DNA of 64,000 nt from JAAZKI01 sp012799905 (GTDB lineage Bacteria; Verrucomicrobiota; Lentisphaeria; Oligosphaerales; Oligosphaeraceae), in assembly GCA_050949415.1 (NCBI GenBank), contig JBMNFR010000015.1, forward strand, positions 124,001 through 188,000. Reading direction: 5' to 3'. Shown here one piece after another: positions 28,396 through 37,938 of the stretch. Numbering within the stretch: the first letter of the stretch is position 1; every line of letters begins with the position of its first letter. Under the pieces are notes generated by a model, which ran no database searches, was not told where the DNA came from, and saw only the letters and a list, made by a program, of their open reading frames with translations. The position numbers and the translations under genes are program-made.

Positions 28396-28945
28396 CTTAC
28401 GTCCACTAAAGTCCACTAAAGTCCACGTCCATTCTCCACTAATGTCCACTTCTGTCCACAGTCCATCGTCTACTAATGTCTACTAAAGTCCACTAACGTC
28501 CATTGTCCATTGTCCACTAAACTTCCGCCTGCTCCGTCCACAACGTCCACAACGTCCACCCTATGGACGTTGTGGACGGCGGCTGATGTGCGTCGTGCTG
28601 ACGGCCCAAAGGGCCAGCAACATAAAAGCCCAGGGTGAGCGCAGCGAAGCCCTGGGTGAGGCGTATAATAATTTTGAGCCCCGCCAGGGGTGACACATAA
28701 ACGCCGTTCTGAAGAAAATCTTTTCCAAAAAACAAGAAGTTGGCGGATAGTAGTACTATTTCCACCGCCGTCCACCGCCGCAGAGCAGCAAAATCCTCGA
28801 AGCAGCGAACGGCGCGGTGTCAAATGCTGCTCAAACAAGCGCGGCGCGGCCGGGTTTATCCCGGTCGCGCCGCTTGTTTGCTTTAATCTCTTCAGCGATT
28901 CAACGACTCGATTTTCGATGTCGCCGGACTCAATCCGGTTCAGGC
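28396..28945. repeat. Repeat-filled gap: TGGAC element, 9-bp repeat, ~180-bp element copy 1, large hairpin
   Basis: 28396-28522 is the TGGAC element in reverse orientation. 28530-28575 has GTCCACAAC/GTTGTGGAC 9-bp repeats. About 28578-28754 is near-identical to 45128-45307. 28832-28880 is a long inverted repeat (caaacaagcg-cggcgcg... complement) with a TTTAT loop that may end transcription of the LysM gene, though no T run follows. No gene seen. Confidence 0.75.
28578..28754. repeat. Dispersed ~180-bp structured element, copy 1
   Basis: Shares about 90 % of bases with 45128-45307. Inside are hairpins GGCCCAAAGGGCC, CCCAGGGTGAGCGCAGCGAAGCCCTGGG-type and CCCCGCCAGGGG. It ends with 'aacaagaagttggcggatag'. 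No coding pattern. Confidence 0.8.
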
Positions 28946-30226
28946 TTATTGCACCTTCACCGGCACATTGATTTTGGTGCGGCTCTTCAGGTCGGCGTCA
29001 CTCCTGACGCCGGGGTTGGCGCGCATAATATCGGAAATCGAAACGCTATACATATCAGCCACCGCTTGCAGCGTTTCCTCCGGAGACAGGGTGTGCGAGA
29101 CAACCTTCGAGCCGGCTGTCGGCGTTGTCGGCGTAAGCGGCATGGGCACTGGCGGAGGCGTCAGCAAGACATTCGTCGCAGGGACATTTGTCGGCGTGGC
29201 TCCTAGTCCGCCGGCTGGAGAAATCACGACCGGCTTAAGCGTCTGGGGCGTTGTCACCGGGGCAGCAGCGCCTGGATTTTCCAGGATGACCGGCTTGGGA
29301 GTGACGCTGGGCGCCGGCGTATCAGTTGCAGGAGCAGGAGCAGGGACAGGCCCAACTGGCGTCGTCTTCACAGCTGGCTCAGCGCCTTTGGTTGTGACCG
29401 GGGCAATGCCGCTGACATCCGGAATCTTCAATTCCTGACCGACATGCAGCACATCCGAGGTCAAGTTGTTCAACGACCGAATCTCGTTAGTGGTGCAATC
29501 AAAACGACGGGCGAGCACCCACAGACTGTCGCCGGAACGAACCTTGTAAATGCCATTGGCTGGACGCGCCTCTTTCTTGATCGTGCTCTTGCGTTCGCTC
29601 TTAGCGGGCGCTGTCTTGCTGCTGCTGGCAGCCGTACCCGTCTTTTTCTGCGGCGGCCGAGGAGTGGCAAGCGCATCATCAGGAAGCCGCAACACCATGC
29701 CAGGCTTCAAAATGGTCTTGCCGTCCATCCCATTCAAAGCCGCCAGACGCGGCCAACTGACGCCATAACGGTAGCCAATGGCCGACAAGGAATCGCCAGG
29801 CTGGACTTTATAAGTCCGCTTCGGAGCAACCGCCTGCTTTGGCGCGGACGGCGTTGACACCGTGGCTGATGACGGCGCGACTGCAGGCAGGGGTTCCGCC
29901 GGCGTCAACATCGGCTCCAGGCTCGGAGGCGTCAACGGGGCTGCCACATCGCCGCCAACAGGCGGAACAAAGGCGTCATCAGCCGTCAAGGCCGACGGCA
30001 ACTGGGGCTCGCCGCTGACGTGGGGCGCCGGGCCGACTTCCGGCGAGGACAGAGTCCGGGCCGAGGTCGGCGACGCATACGGCGGCGGCAAAATCTCACG
30101 ATCGCCCAAAACGCTCACTCCTGACAAATTCGCTGCCGGCTGCCGACTCCGGCAACCGCTGCTCAACAAGGCCGCAGCCGCCAGGCCGACGGCCGAAAAG
30201 CACAGCACAATACGCGACTTTTTCAT
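28946..30226 (-). CDS. LysM-repeat lipoprotein
   Basis: 426 residues. ATG 30226 has an ideal AAAGGAG site; the longer frame to 30373 does not. A signal peptide with lipobox LSSGC gives lipid-anchored Cys25. After a Pro/Ala/Thr-rich linker come LysM domains at about 139-182 (YKVQPGDSLSAIGYRYG) and 227-269 (YKVRSGDSLWVLARRF), and a third, more distant one near 375-424 (HTLSPEETLQAVADMY). LysM binds N-acetylglucosamine in peptidoglycan. There is no catalytic domain, so it may anchor, activate or space other wall proteins. It lies just downstream of murD on the same strand. Confidence 0.88.
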   Translation of the reverse strand: MKKSRIVLCFSAVGLAAAALLSSGCRSRQPAANLSGVSVLGDREILPPPYASPTSARTLSSPEVGPAPHVSGEPQLPSALTADDAFVPPVGGDVAAPLTPPSLEPMLTPAEPLPAVAPSSATVSTPSAPKQAVAPKRTYKVQPGDSLSAIGYRYGVSWPRLAALNGMDGKTILKPGMVLRLPDDALATPRPPQKKTGTAASSSKTAPAKSERKSTIKKEARPANGIYKVRSGDSLWVLARRFDCTTNEIRSLNNLTSDVLHVGQELKIPDVSGIAPVTTKGAEPAVKTTPVGPVPAPAPATDTPAPSVTPKPVILENPGAAAPVTTPQTLKPVVISPAGGLGATPTNVPATNVLLTPPPVPMPLTPTTPTAGSKVVSHTLSPEETLQAVADMYSVSISDIMRANPGVRSDADLKSRTKINVPVKVQ

Positions 30227-30333
30227 TTCTTGGCTCCTTTTTTGCTTCCTGATACCCGTCCCACGACGATTAAAATAAAACTGAATATTGAAGTTCTCTG
30301 GCAGTGCCGCACTGATCGACCGAACCATCCGAC

Positions 30334-31713
30334 CTATGCTGGCAGCACGCTGTTGACCGCCTCCGCAAAACACGCTCCCCGGTGCACATAATCAGTAAAC
30401 ATATCCTGACTGGCGCAGGCTGGCGACAGCAGCACGGTGCCGCCCCCCGCTACGCAGGCCGCGGCCTTGGCCACTGCTTCGGCCATGCCGTCACACGTCT
30501 CCACCGGCACGACTCTGCCCCAAGACGCAGCCAGGCGCTCGCGGCACGAACCGAGCAAAAACACCTTGCGTACATATCGCCGCAATTCTGGCAGCACCTC
30601 ATCCAACTCACAACCCTTGTCAACGCCGCCCGCAATCAACGCAATGTCCGCCTGATCAGCATGACCGACCTGCAGGAGCGCCTGCGCCAACGCATCGACA
30701 TTGGTCGCCTTCGAGTCGTCAATGAATTGGACGCCGTCACGCACGGCAATCGTCTGCAAACGATGCGCCCCAGTTCGAAAATCCCGCAGTAACGGCACAG
30801 CCTGCGCAGTGGTCACTCCGGCCGCTTCTGCCAGAGCCAGGACGGCCATGACGTTTTCCAGGTTATGCCGCCCGCGTACGGACAAGTCAGACTCGGCCAC
30901 GACCTGCTGGTGCGAACCGGCAGGCTCACGCCGCCAAATCACACCGTCCACCGCCCGAAAATCTGCATCAACGCCAGCTTCCGTGGTGAAGGTCACGACG
31001 CGTCGACCGGCCACTGCCGCAGCCACGGCTGGATGCGATATCAAATCGGCGCGGATGACTGCGGTACGCCCCGGGGCCAGGGCCCGAAGCAACGCCAACT
31101 TGACATCAAGATATGTCGCCATGTCGCCATGACGGCTGAGATGATCCGGCGTAACATTCAAAAGCGCAGCCGCTTGCGGCGCAAAATCACTGATGTTCTC
31201 TAATTGAAAAGAGCTGACTTCGACGACCAGGAAGTCAAGTTCGGGCTTGCGCCAGGCTACTTCTGCCAGCGGCAAGCCGATATTTCCCGCAGCTTCCACA
31301 CGCAGGCCGGCATGGCGCAGGCAATGCGTCAACATCTCGACCGTCGTCGTCTTGCCATTGGTTCCGGTCACCGCAAGCATAGGCCAAGGGCAATAGCGGC
31401 CGCCGAACGCCAATTCGCTGACCACCGGGCACCCCCACGCTCCGGCCTTGCGGCCAAGAGCGCTGTCAGCCGCCACGCCGGGACTGACCACGACCAAATC
31501 AGCTGGCCCAGACCAAGCATCGGCCGGCCGGCCCAACAGCACTTCGACTCCAGACTCGGCCAAGCCAGCCACTCGGCGGCAAACCGCTTCCTGATTACTG
31601 CTGTCAAGCAAAGTGACTTTGCCCCCCAGCGACAACGCCAAGCGCACCGCGGCGACGCCGCTGGCGCCCGCGCCCATGACGACAATGCGCTGATTGGCAA
31701 GAGGGTTCTTCAT
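30334..31713 (-). CDS. murD: UDP-N-acetylmuramoyl-alanine:D-glutamate ligase
   Basis: Adds D-glutamate to UDP-MurNAc-L-Ala in cytoplasmic peptidoglycan synthesis. 459 residues from ATG 31713. An N-terminal Rossmann-like UDP-binding domain (VVMGAGASGVAAVR), the Mur ligase ATP loop GTNGKTTT (117-124), NVTPDHLSRHG in the central domain and DDSKATN in the C-terminal domain are all typical of MurD. It sits outside the dcw cluster that begins at 62 kb. No strong ribosome site before the chosen start. Confidence 0.93.
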   Translation of the reverse strand: MKNPLANQRIVVMGAGASGVAAVRLALSLGGKVTLLDSSNQEAVCRRVAGLAESGVEVLLGRPADAWSGPADLVVVSPGVAADSALGRKAGAWGCPVVSELAFGGRYCPWPMLAVTGTNGKTTTVEMLTHCLRHAGLRVEAAGNIGLPLAEVAWRKPELDFLVVEVSSFQLENISDFAPQAAALLNVTPDHLSRHGDMATYLDVKLALLRALAPGRTAVIRADLISHPAVAAAVAGRRVVTFTTEAGVDADFRAVDGVIWRREPAGSHQQVVAESDLSVRGRHNLENVMAVLALAEAAGVTTAQAVPLLRDFRTGAHRLQTIAVRDGVQFIDDSKATNVDALAQALLQVGHADQADIALIAGGVDKGCELDEVLPELRRYVRKVFLLGSCRERLAASWGRVVPVETCDGMAEAVAKAAACVAGGGTVLLSPACASQDMFTDYVHRGACFAEAVNSVLPA

Positions 31714-31917
31714 GATGACACTAAATATATTGCAAAATCCCCAAATGTCAGCCAACGGACGCAAAATACAGAGGATTTTCAGCGGAAGGTCATCTTCTCT
31801 TTCTTGAAACCACCCGAAAAGTGGCTAACCGCCAAGAACGCCAAGAGCATAAAGAAAAATTCTTAGCGTTCTTCTTGGCGCTCTTGGCACCTTGGCGGTT
31901 CAATAATTCTTGATTTT
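31714..31917. repeat. TTGGCG/CGCCAAG inverted repeat pair
   Basis: 31822-31912 contains 'aaccgccaagaacgccaaga' followed, after a short A-rich spacer, by the complementary 'cttcttggcgctcttggcac' and 'cttggcggttc'. It forms a large imperfect inverted repeat between murD and the ceramidase-like gene. Confidence 0.65.
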
Positions 31918-33234
31918 TTACGAAAACAGCAAATCGTTCAAGCCTTGGACGGCCGTGTCAGCCCAGAGCTTGCCAGTGCCTTTTGGCGACCGCACATGAC
32001 GGCACAGGCGGGTCTCATAGCTGCCCTCGTCCAGCGCCCTGTCTGTCGCAATGTAGCCTGTTGAGCCATTTGCCAGGCCGATCACCATCGTCTGCGGAAG
32101 CGGCGAGCGCGACTTGATGTCCAGGCCGATTTCCACGAACACTTCGCCATGCAGGCCGACGATGCCGAGATCATTGACCCGCAGGACATGCACGGGGACG
32201 TCATATTCGCTCGGCAAGTCTTGCATCAGAATCAGCTCCCGGGCATACGTCAACTCGGACTTGGAGACGCCGTCCGGATTACTTTGCTTGCGCTTGGCAT
32301 CCGCCAGCTGCTCGGGTGTCGGCGTACGCGCCTTGAACGGTACCATAATCAGGTTGGCGCCGACCGTGCCGCTCGCCTTGAAATCCTCGTCCCGCAGCAA
32401 ATTCCAGCTTTTCCAGGCTTCGGCTGCGACCACATTGGCGACCCGCTCGCACTGCTGATACGGGTGCCGAGACGTCCGCGCCGGCTGCGTGAAATTGCAG
32501 TTATTGATATTGCCCTGGGTGCCATTCGCGAGCGTCACCAGGAATTCACTGCCGGCAATCCGCTGCATGGCAGCAGCAAAATAGCCGAAGTAGTCAGCAG
32601 ACACCCAGAGATATTTGCCGTTGCCGACATAATGCAAGGCCAAGTTGGCATACAGCGCCAGCGGCTTTTTGGTGACTGGATCGCGGGCGATCAGCAGTCC
32701 AAGCTGCGGGTCGGTCGGCCCAGCGCTGCGAATGGCATCCGGATTCTGATAGCCTGGATTCATGCGGACGGTGCCGTCCTTCATCAGCCAACGGCGGTTG
32801 TGGACTTCCTCGCGGCAATCGCCGCTGGCGCGTGCAATCTCAGCCGGAACCTTGTGGTTGTGAGCCATGACCCAGGCGTCGGCAATCTTTGTCGGCAGCG
32901 TCTTGGTATATTCCGGCTCTGCGGGTGTTCCCAACGCCTCGGCGGCGGACGGGCCAGTGTGCGTGTGTGTGCAGGAAATCAGCACCATATCCCCAGAAAC
33001 GCCGGTGCGCTCCAGAATCTGGGCTTTCGCTTCGGCTATCACCCATTTCGGTACATCGATCAAATCCAGGCAAATCAAACCGATCTCACGCTCGCCGTCA
33101 GCTATCGCCAAGGCCTTGACATAAAGCGGATCATGGATATGCTCGGCAATGCGATCCTCAAAAGAACCAACAAGATGACAACCCAAATTCGGAGTAATGT
33201 CCAACTGCGCGGTACCGACGGTGAAATTTCCCAT
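31918..33234 (-). CDS. Neutral/alkaline ceramidase-like (non-lysosomal ceramidase N-terminal domain) protein
   Basis: 438 residues. The opening VGTAQLDITPNLGCHLVG and the THTHTGP box (89-95) are the hallmark of the neutral ceramidase N-terminal domain, where the His residues bind zinc. Only the catalytic-type domain is present; the immunoglobulin-like C-terminal domain of true ceramidases is missing. Such short bacterial members are common in PVC bacteria, often next to sugar-degradation genes, and their substrate is unknown. No signal peptide is visible, so ceramide itself is doubtful. AGGGTA precedes the ATG. Confidence 0.82.
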   Translation of the reverse strand: MGNFTVGTAQLDITPNLGCHLVGSFEDRIAEHIHDPLYVKALAIADGEREIGLICLDLIDVPKWVIAEAKAQILERTGVSGDMVLISCTHTHTGPSAAEALGTPAEPEYTKTLPTKIADAWVMAHNHKVPAEIARASGDCREEVHNRRWLMKDGTVRMNPGYQNPDAIRSAGPTDPQLGLLIARDPVTKKPLALYANLALHYVGNGKYLWVSADYFGYFAAAMQRIAGSEFLVTLANGTQGNINNCNFTQPARTSRHPYQQCERVANVVAAEAWKSWNLLRDEDFKASGTVGANLIMVPFKARTPTPEQLADAKRKQSNPDGVSKSELTYARELILMQDLPSEYDVPVHVLRVNDLGIVGLHGEVFVEIGLDIKSRSPLPQTMVIGLANGSTGYIATDRALDEGSYETRLCRHVRSPKGTGKLWADTAVQGLNDLLFS

Positions 33235-33941
33235 AGTTGACTACCCTTTTTTAGATGCTGAGACTGTGCACGACAACGCCATGAAAACCGATATATTGAC
33301 GATACATTCAGAATAATGGCGCTTTCACAATTGTCAACCCGGAAGTTGCCTGAATTAGGGGCGAGGGGCGAGAGCTTTTTTAGGGGCGAGGGGCGAGGGG
33401 CGAGGGGCGAGGGCAATACTCTTAACTTAACGCTTTGTAACCACACAAACGATTCAACTCCATAAAGCCGACCTTGGCGTCCTTGGCGTCTTGGCGGTTC
33501 AATAACGAGGAACCAACCGCCAAGGACGCCAGGCAATTGGAGGAAACAACAAACCAGGCCGAAATTCCGCTTGCAATCCCATCCGTCAAAGCAACAACTC
33601 TATAAAAAATTTTCGTGCCTTTTCGTGTATTTCGTGGTTAAAAAATCTTAAGTAACGAGTATTGGGGGCGAGGGGCGAGGGGCGAGGGGCGAGGGGCGAG
33701 ATGAGTTTGGTCAACGCTGTCCACACCGTCCACAGGAGCGGCAGCAGCGCTGAAAGCGTGCAACATACTGCAAGCCAAGCTTGAACTACATTCGGTGCAG
33801 TCATCGTCTTTCCCATCAAAGCACAATCTTCGATGATACTGTCAAACGGGATTTGTCCAACCAACTTCGAGGCATTATTGTTGATGACAAGAAGTGAAAC
33901 TGCCGTTATAAACTGAATGATTGCTACTTGGAGTCAGCCCC
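33235..33941. repeat. Divergent gap with heptamer runs and two dispersed repeats
   Basis: GGGGCGA heptamers at about 33357-33412 and 33665-33702. The 'cttggcgtccttggcgtcttggcgg' repeat with an inverted partner at about 33470-33535. The 'ttcgtgtatttcgtggttaaaaaat' repeat at about 33606-33648, related to 15905-15990. No gene seen. Confidence 0.75.
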
Positions 33942-36506
33942 ATGTTTTCATTCTATTATGAATCTTTTCTAGCGTTGCTTCTGATAGCAGGCTTGGCCTT
34001 AGCCGTTCTGACGCCTTTGTACCTGCTCTGGAAAATCATCGGCGCTCTCCGCCAACTGCTGACTGAAACAGACCGCCTGAATCACAACCTGATCCGTCTG
34101 ACGGAAACGATGGCCAAAACCACCGCGGAGCCAACCAGTCCTCCTGCTGAAGCGACGCCGACGCCCGCCCCAGCCCCGGCAGCCACCCCGACCCCAACAC
34201 CGGTCTCCCCCAGTGCAACGGCGCTTCCACCCCAGGCCTCAGCTCTCCCACCGCCCTTGCCGCCTGCCGGCGTCAGTCAACCACAGGCTGAAACAGCCTT
34301 CCAACCGTCCCAACCACCGCCGACTCCGCTCACGCCGCCCCCGCCAAAACCGGAACAACCGCTTGCCCCTCAGACCACGCCATCAACCCCAGAGAAGCCA
34401 CCTGCTCCGCCACGCCAGGCAAAACCATGGGAAATCGCGGCGCGACGGAAACTCCGCCAGACCTGGAACTGGTTCCTCTGCGGACAGGCTGACGGCCCCG
34501 GGACACAACCGCTGGAGAAGCTCGCGGCCACGACCTGGCTGCTTCGCGCCGGCGTCTGCGTCATTCTCTTCACCGTCGGCTTCATGCTTAAACTGTCTAT
34601 CCATCAAGGCTGGCTGGCGCCGTCCGGCCGCGTCGCTCTGACCTTTGTGGCTGGCGCCGCCCTGTTATTCTGGAGTCTGCGCCTTTTGAACGGCGCTTAC
34701 CGGGTGATGGGCCAGGCGATTCTTGGTCTGGCGCTTGCCACCTTCTACTTCGGCGCCTTTGCCGCCACTGGCATGTACCATCTCATCGGCCCTATTCTCG
34801 GCTTTGTCGTCATGGTCGCCATCACAGCGGCGGCCGGCTTCATGGCGGTACGGTTTGATTCCATCGCTGTCGCGGTCATCGCCACGGTCGGCGGCTACGC
34901 TACGCCCATCCTGCTCGAAACGGGCAGCAAAAATTTCCCTGTTCTTTTCGCCTATATGTTCATCTTAGGCATCGGCGTCCTGACCGTCGCTGCCTACCGC
35001 GACTGGCTTCCCCTCAACTGGCTGGGCTTGTTCTTCACCTATACTCTATTCATCGGCGCTTGGCAGACCCACTATGTCCCGGTTGATTTTCCCGTTCTGA
35101 TAACGGCCCTGACGCTTTTCTTTGTGCAGTACTCCACGGTTGTCTTCATCCACAACGTCGCCCAGAAAAAGCCGTCTTCGACCTTGGAGATTATAGCTTT
35201 GCTGGCTAATGCCGCTCTCTTCACCGGCTGCGCGTACCGGCTCATCGCCACGGTCACTGAGGATCGCCTCTGGTTCGCCCCGCTCACCCTGTCCCTGGCC
35301 GCCTTCTATGTCGCTCACGCCTTTTGGTTCCTTAGACGGAAACACCATGACCGCGGCCTCCTGCTCACCTTCATCGGCCTCAGCGCCCTTTTCCTGACCC
35401 TGACTGTCCCACTCGTGTTTGCCCGCGAATGGATCGGCGTCACCTGGTCCCTGCTCGCCCTCCTCATGCTCTGGCTCGGCCAAAACCTCGACAGCGCCTT
35501 CCTGCGCTCTGCTGCCTGGATTCTCTATACCATCGTCATCGTTCGACTCACTGGCAGCGACTTCCTCCGCGCCTACGGCCGTCCTCAAGCCACGCTTGAC
35601 ACGGCGTTGTTCTGGCGCCAATTTGCTGAGCGCCTGGTTCAATTCGGTGCGCCGCTCGCATCGCTGGCAGCAGCAGCGCGCCTGGCCAGCCGCCCTACCC
35701 CGCCCGGCGACCTGGCCATCCCTCCGAAATGTGACTTGAAACCGCGCCCCCTGCCCCTGCCGTTCCCACCGACCGCCATCGCCGTTGCAATCGCCGCCAT
35801 CCTGTTCTTCCTCTACTGCAATTTTGAAACGTTCCGCACTTTCGGCTATCTCTTCCCGCCCTTTTGCCTGCCGGCCCAGACCATCCTCTGGCTGCTGTGG
35901 GGCGTCGCCATCTTCCATGTCGCGGCACGACACCCACATCCAGCCTGGAAAGCGCTGCTACTGGCACTGATTGTAATAATCGTCGGCAAAGTCATCTTCT
36001 GGGACTTCCTGTCCTGGTCGCCCTGCTGCCGCTTCCGCTATGCTACCTTTACCTGGACCGAGTGCGTTATGCGCCTGGTTGACTTCGGCCCTCTGATCGC
36101 TTTTCTGATCGCCCTCGCCATCCTCTTGCGTGACCGCGAAGAGCTAATCGCCCGCATCGCCGCCATCCTCTGGCCAGCACTCCTGTTTCTCTACTCCACC
36201 TGGGAAGTAAATACCATGCTGGGACACCTGATGCCAAAACTATGCGCTGGCGGCATTTCCGTCCTCTGGGGCGCCTTTGCGGCAGCATTCATCTACCGAG
36301 GCCTGACCACGTCGCAGCGACCGCTCCGCTATCTTGGGCTGGCACTATTCGCCATCGTCGTCGGCAAAGTCTTTCTCTACGACCTCGACCGCCTCGGCAA
36401 TGTCCATCGCGTATTCGCCTTCCTCCTGTTCGGCTTGCTGCTGATGGCTGGCGCCTTCTTTTACCTTAAATTCTGGCAAAGCGACCGCTCCGAAAAAGTT
36501 GACTAA
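33942..36506 (+). CDS. DUF2339 multi-pass membrane protein
   Basis: 854 residues from ATG 33942 (TTGGAG upstream). One N-terminal helix, a helical stretch to residue ~55, a very Pro-rich linker (about 58-165), then some 20 or more membrane segments to the end. That order, including a short basic segment before the first core helix (WLLRAGVCVILFTVGFMLKL), fits DUF2339. The family is thought to be an inner-membrane protein of unknown role. The downstream gene starts after AAAGGAG 13 bases past this stop, and DUF2339 is often followed by a DUF3999-type gene. Confidence 0.85.
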   Translation: MFSFYYESFLALLLIAGLALAVLTPLYLLWKIIGALRQLLTETDRLNHNLIRLTETMAKTTAEPTSPPAEATPTPAPAPAATPTPTPVSPSATALPPQASALPPPLPPAGVSQPQAETAFQPSQPPPTPLTPPPPKPEQPLAPQTTPSTPEKPPAPPRQAKPWEIAARRKLRQTWNWFLCGQADGPGTQPLEKLAATTWLLRAGVCVILFTVGFMLKLSIHQGWLAPSGRVALTFVAGAALLFWSLRLLNGAYRVMGQAILGLALATFYFGAFAATGMYHLIGPILGFVVMVAITAAAGFMAVRFDSIAVAVIATVGGYATPILLETGSKNFPVLFAYMFILGIGVLTVAAYRDWLPLNWLGLFFTYTLFIGAWQTHYVPVDFPVLITALTLFFVQYSTVVFIHNVAQKKPSSTLEIIALLANAALFTGCAYRLIATVTEDRLWFAPLTLSLAAFYVAHAFWFLRRKHHDRGLLLTFIGLSALFLTLTVPLVFAREWIGVTWSLLALLMLWLGQNLDSAFLRSAAWILYTIVIVRLTGSDFLRAYGRPQATLDTALFWRQFAERLVQFGAPLASLAAAARLASRPTPPGDLAIPPKCDLKPRPLPLPFPPTAIAVAIAAILFFLYCNFETFRTFGYLFPPFCLPAQTILWLLWGVAIFHVAARHPHPAWKALLLALIVIIVGKVIFWDFLSWSPCCRFRYATFTWTECVMRLVDFGPLIAFLIALAILLRDREELIARIAAILWPALLFLYSTWEVNTMLGHLMPKLCAGGISVLWGAFAAAFIYRGLTTSQRPLRYLGLALFAIVVGKVFLYDLDRLGNVHRVFAFLLFGLLLMAGAFFYLKFWQSDRSEKVD

Positions 36507-36519
36507 AGGAGTCTCTGAT

Positions 36520-37884
36520 ATGATGCCAACCTTTTTTTGCCGTCGTTTGGCGGCGGTTTTGGCGCTCTTGACGGCTGTCGCCGGCCTGGCAGCGGAATGC
36601 TTTTTCCCAATTAACGTCCCTGAACTGACGTCATCGACCGTCCTCAGCCTGGAACTGCCGGTTGAGGCGCTCATCGACCTTGGCGGCCGCCAGGAAGCCT
36701 TGCGCATCCTTGCTGCCAATGACCGCGAAATCCCCTACTGGATCATGCATGTGACCAAAACCGAAACCACCTGGCAGCAAGAACTCTGCCAGGCGCAGGC
36801 GACGCGTGTCAAAGAAGAAGATGACTTGAGCCTGACGCTGGACTTCGAACTCGATCCAAAAGCGCCAGCGCCGCAAGGCCTGACCATCAACACCCCGCGC
36901 CGAAACTTCGAACGACAAGTCACGGTTTTCGGTGAGGACGGCAATGACTGGACGCCCCTGGTGACCGATGCCTTTATCTTCGAAAGCAGCGACACCCTGC
37001 AAATGCGGCAATGCGACGTGCCTTTTGACGCTGGCAAGCACCGCCGCTTCCGCGTCGTCATCGCCCAGGCCAGTCTGGAACGACAGGACGCCTACCGCCG
37101 CGTCACCCGCTTCCTGAACCGAGAAGGCCAGGCCGACAATGCCGTCGAAACCACTGGCGTGACCCGCCAGCCCTTCAAAATCAACAACGTGTCCTTCTGG
37201 CGAAAAGTCCCGATACAGACCGATCCAAAAGTGCAATTCCTGAGTTTTTCAGCGCCCTCTGGAACCATCAGCCACAATGCTGAGAAACACGAGACAACCT
37301 ATGAAATCATCCCGCCCTGCTTTCCAATCACCGGATTCGAAATCGTCAGTTCGGAAAGGAATTTTCTTCGGAAGGTGACAGTTCAGAAACAGTATGAGCA
37401 GGATTTCATCACCGCACATCATGGCCGAATCACGGCCTGCGACCTGCCTGGCATCACGCAAATCCATCCCATCTTAGACGACTTGGCGCCAATCACAGAC
37501 GGTCGTATGCGCATCATCATTCACGATGGCGACAATCCGCCCCTGACCGTGACCGACATCCGCTTGCGAACGCCGGCAGTCAAGCTGACGTTCATTGCCG
37601 AACCAAACCAGATGCCTTGCCGCCTGAGCGCTGTCGCCGGAGCGAAACCGCCGGCATACCAGCACCCGGATATCTTCCCCGCTATTCTGGCCAACCAGAT
37701 TGCGGTGACTGATGTCACCCTCGGAGAACGTCAGGGCCAGCCCCGGCCGCCCGTCCCCGCGTCAGCCCAAGGCATCCCCCGCTGGGCCGTCCTGCTGGCG
37801 CTGGCAGCCCCGTTCATCGCCATCGCCGCCGGCGTCGCCAAAGCAGCTAAATCAACCCAGGGCGTTTGCAGCTCCCAGGAATAG
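36520..37884 (+). CDS. Exported DUF3999-like protein
   Basis: 454 residues from ATG 36520, with AAAGGAG at 36505-36511. An N-terminal signal sequence (RRLAAVLALLTAVAGLAAEC) is followed by a long beta-rich region and a C-terminal membrane helix (WAVLLALAAPFIAIAAGVA), so the bulk should face the periplasm. Position directly after DUF2339 and the two-anchor layout are those of DUF3999 proteins; sequence similarity could not be tested. The pair probably forms one envelope complex. Confidence 0.7.
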   Translation: MMPTFFCRRLAAVLALLTAVAGLAAECFFPINVPELTSSTVLSLELPVEALIDLGGRQEALRILAANDREIPYWIMHVTKTETTWQQELCQAQATRVKEEDDLSLTLDFELDPKAPAPQGLTINTPRRNFERQVTVFGEDGNDWTPLVTDAFIFESSDTLQMRQCDVPFDAGKHRRFRVVIAQASLERQDAYRRVTRFLNREGQADNAVETTGVTRQPFKINNVSFWRKVPIQTDPKVQFLSFSAPSGTISHNAEKHETTYEIIPPCFPITGFEIVSSERNFLRKVTVQKQYEQDFITAHHGRITACDLPGITQIHPILDDLAPITDGRMRIIIHDGDNPPLTVTDIRLRTPAVKLTFIAEPNQMPCRLSAVAGAKPPAYQHPDIFPAILANQIAVTDVTLGERQGQPRPPVPASAQGIPRWAVLLALAAPFIAIAAGVAKAAKSTQGVCSSQE

Positions 37885-37938
37885 CCATTATTTTATGGAC
37901 TTTGACTTTTCCTAACCCACCCCAGCCCTGGATTCATA

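Noticed and set aside
35046..35939. 297-codon minus-strand frame
   Set aside because: Antisense to the DUF2339 gene; very acidic and repetitive, with no recognisable domain.
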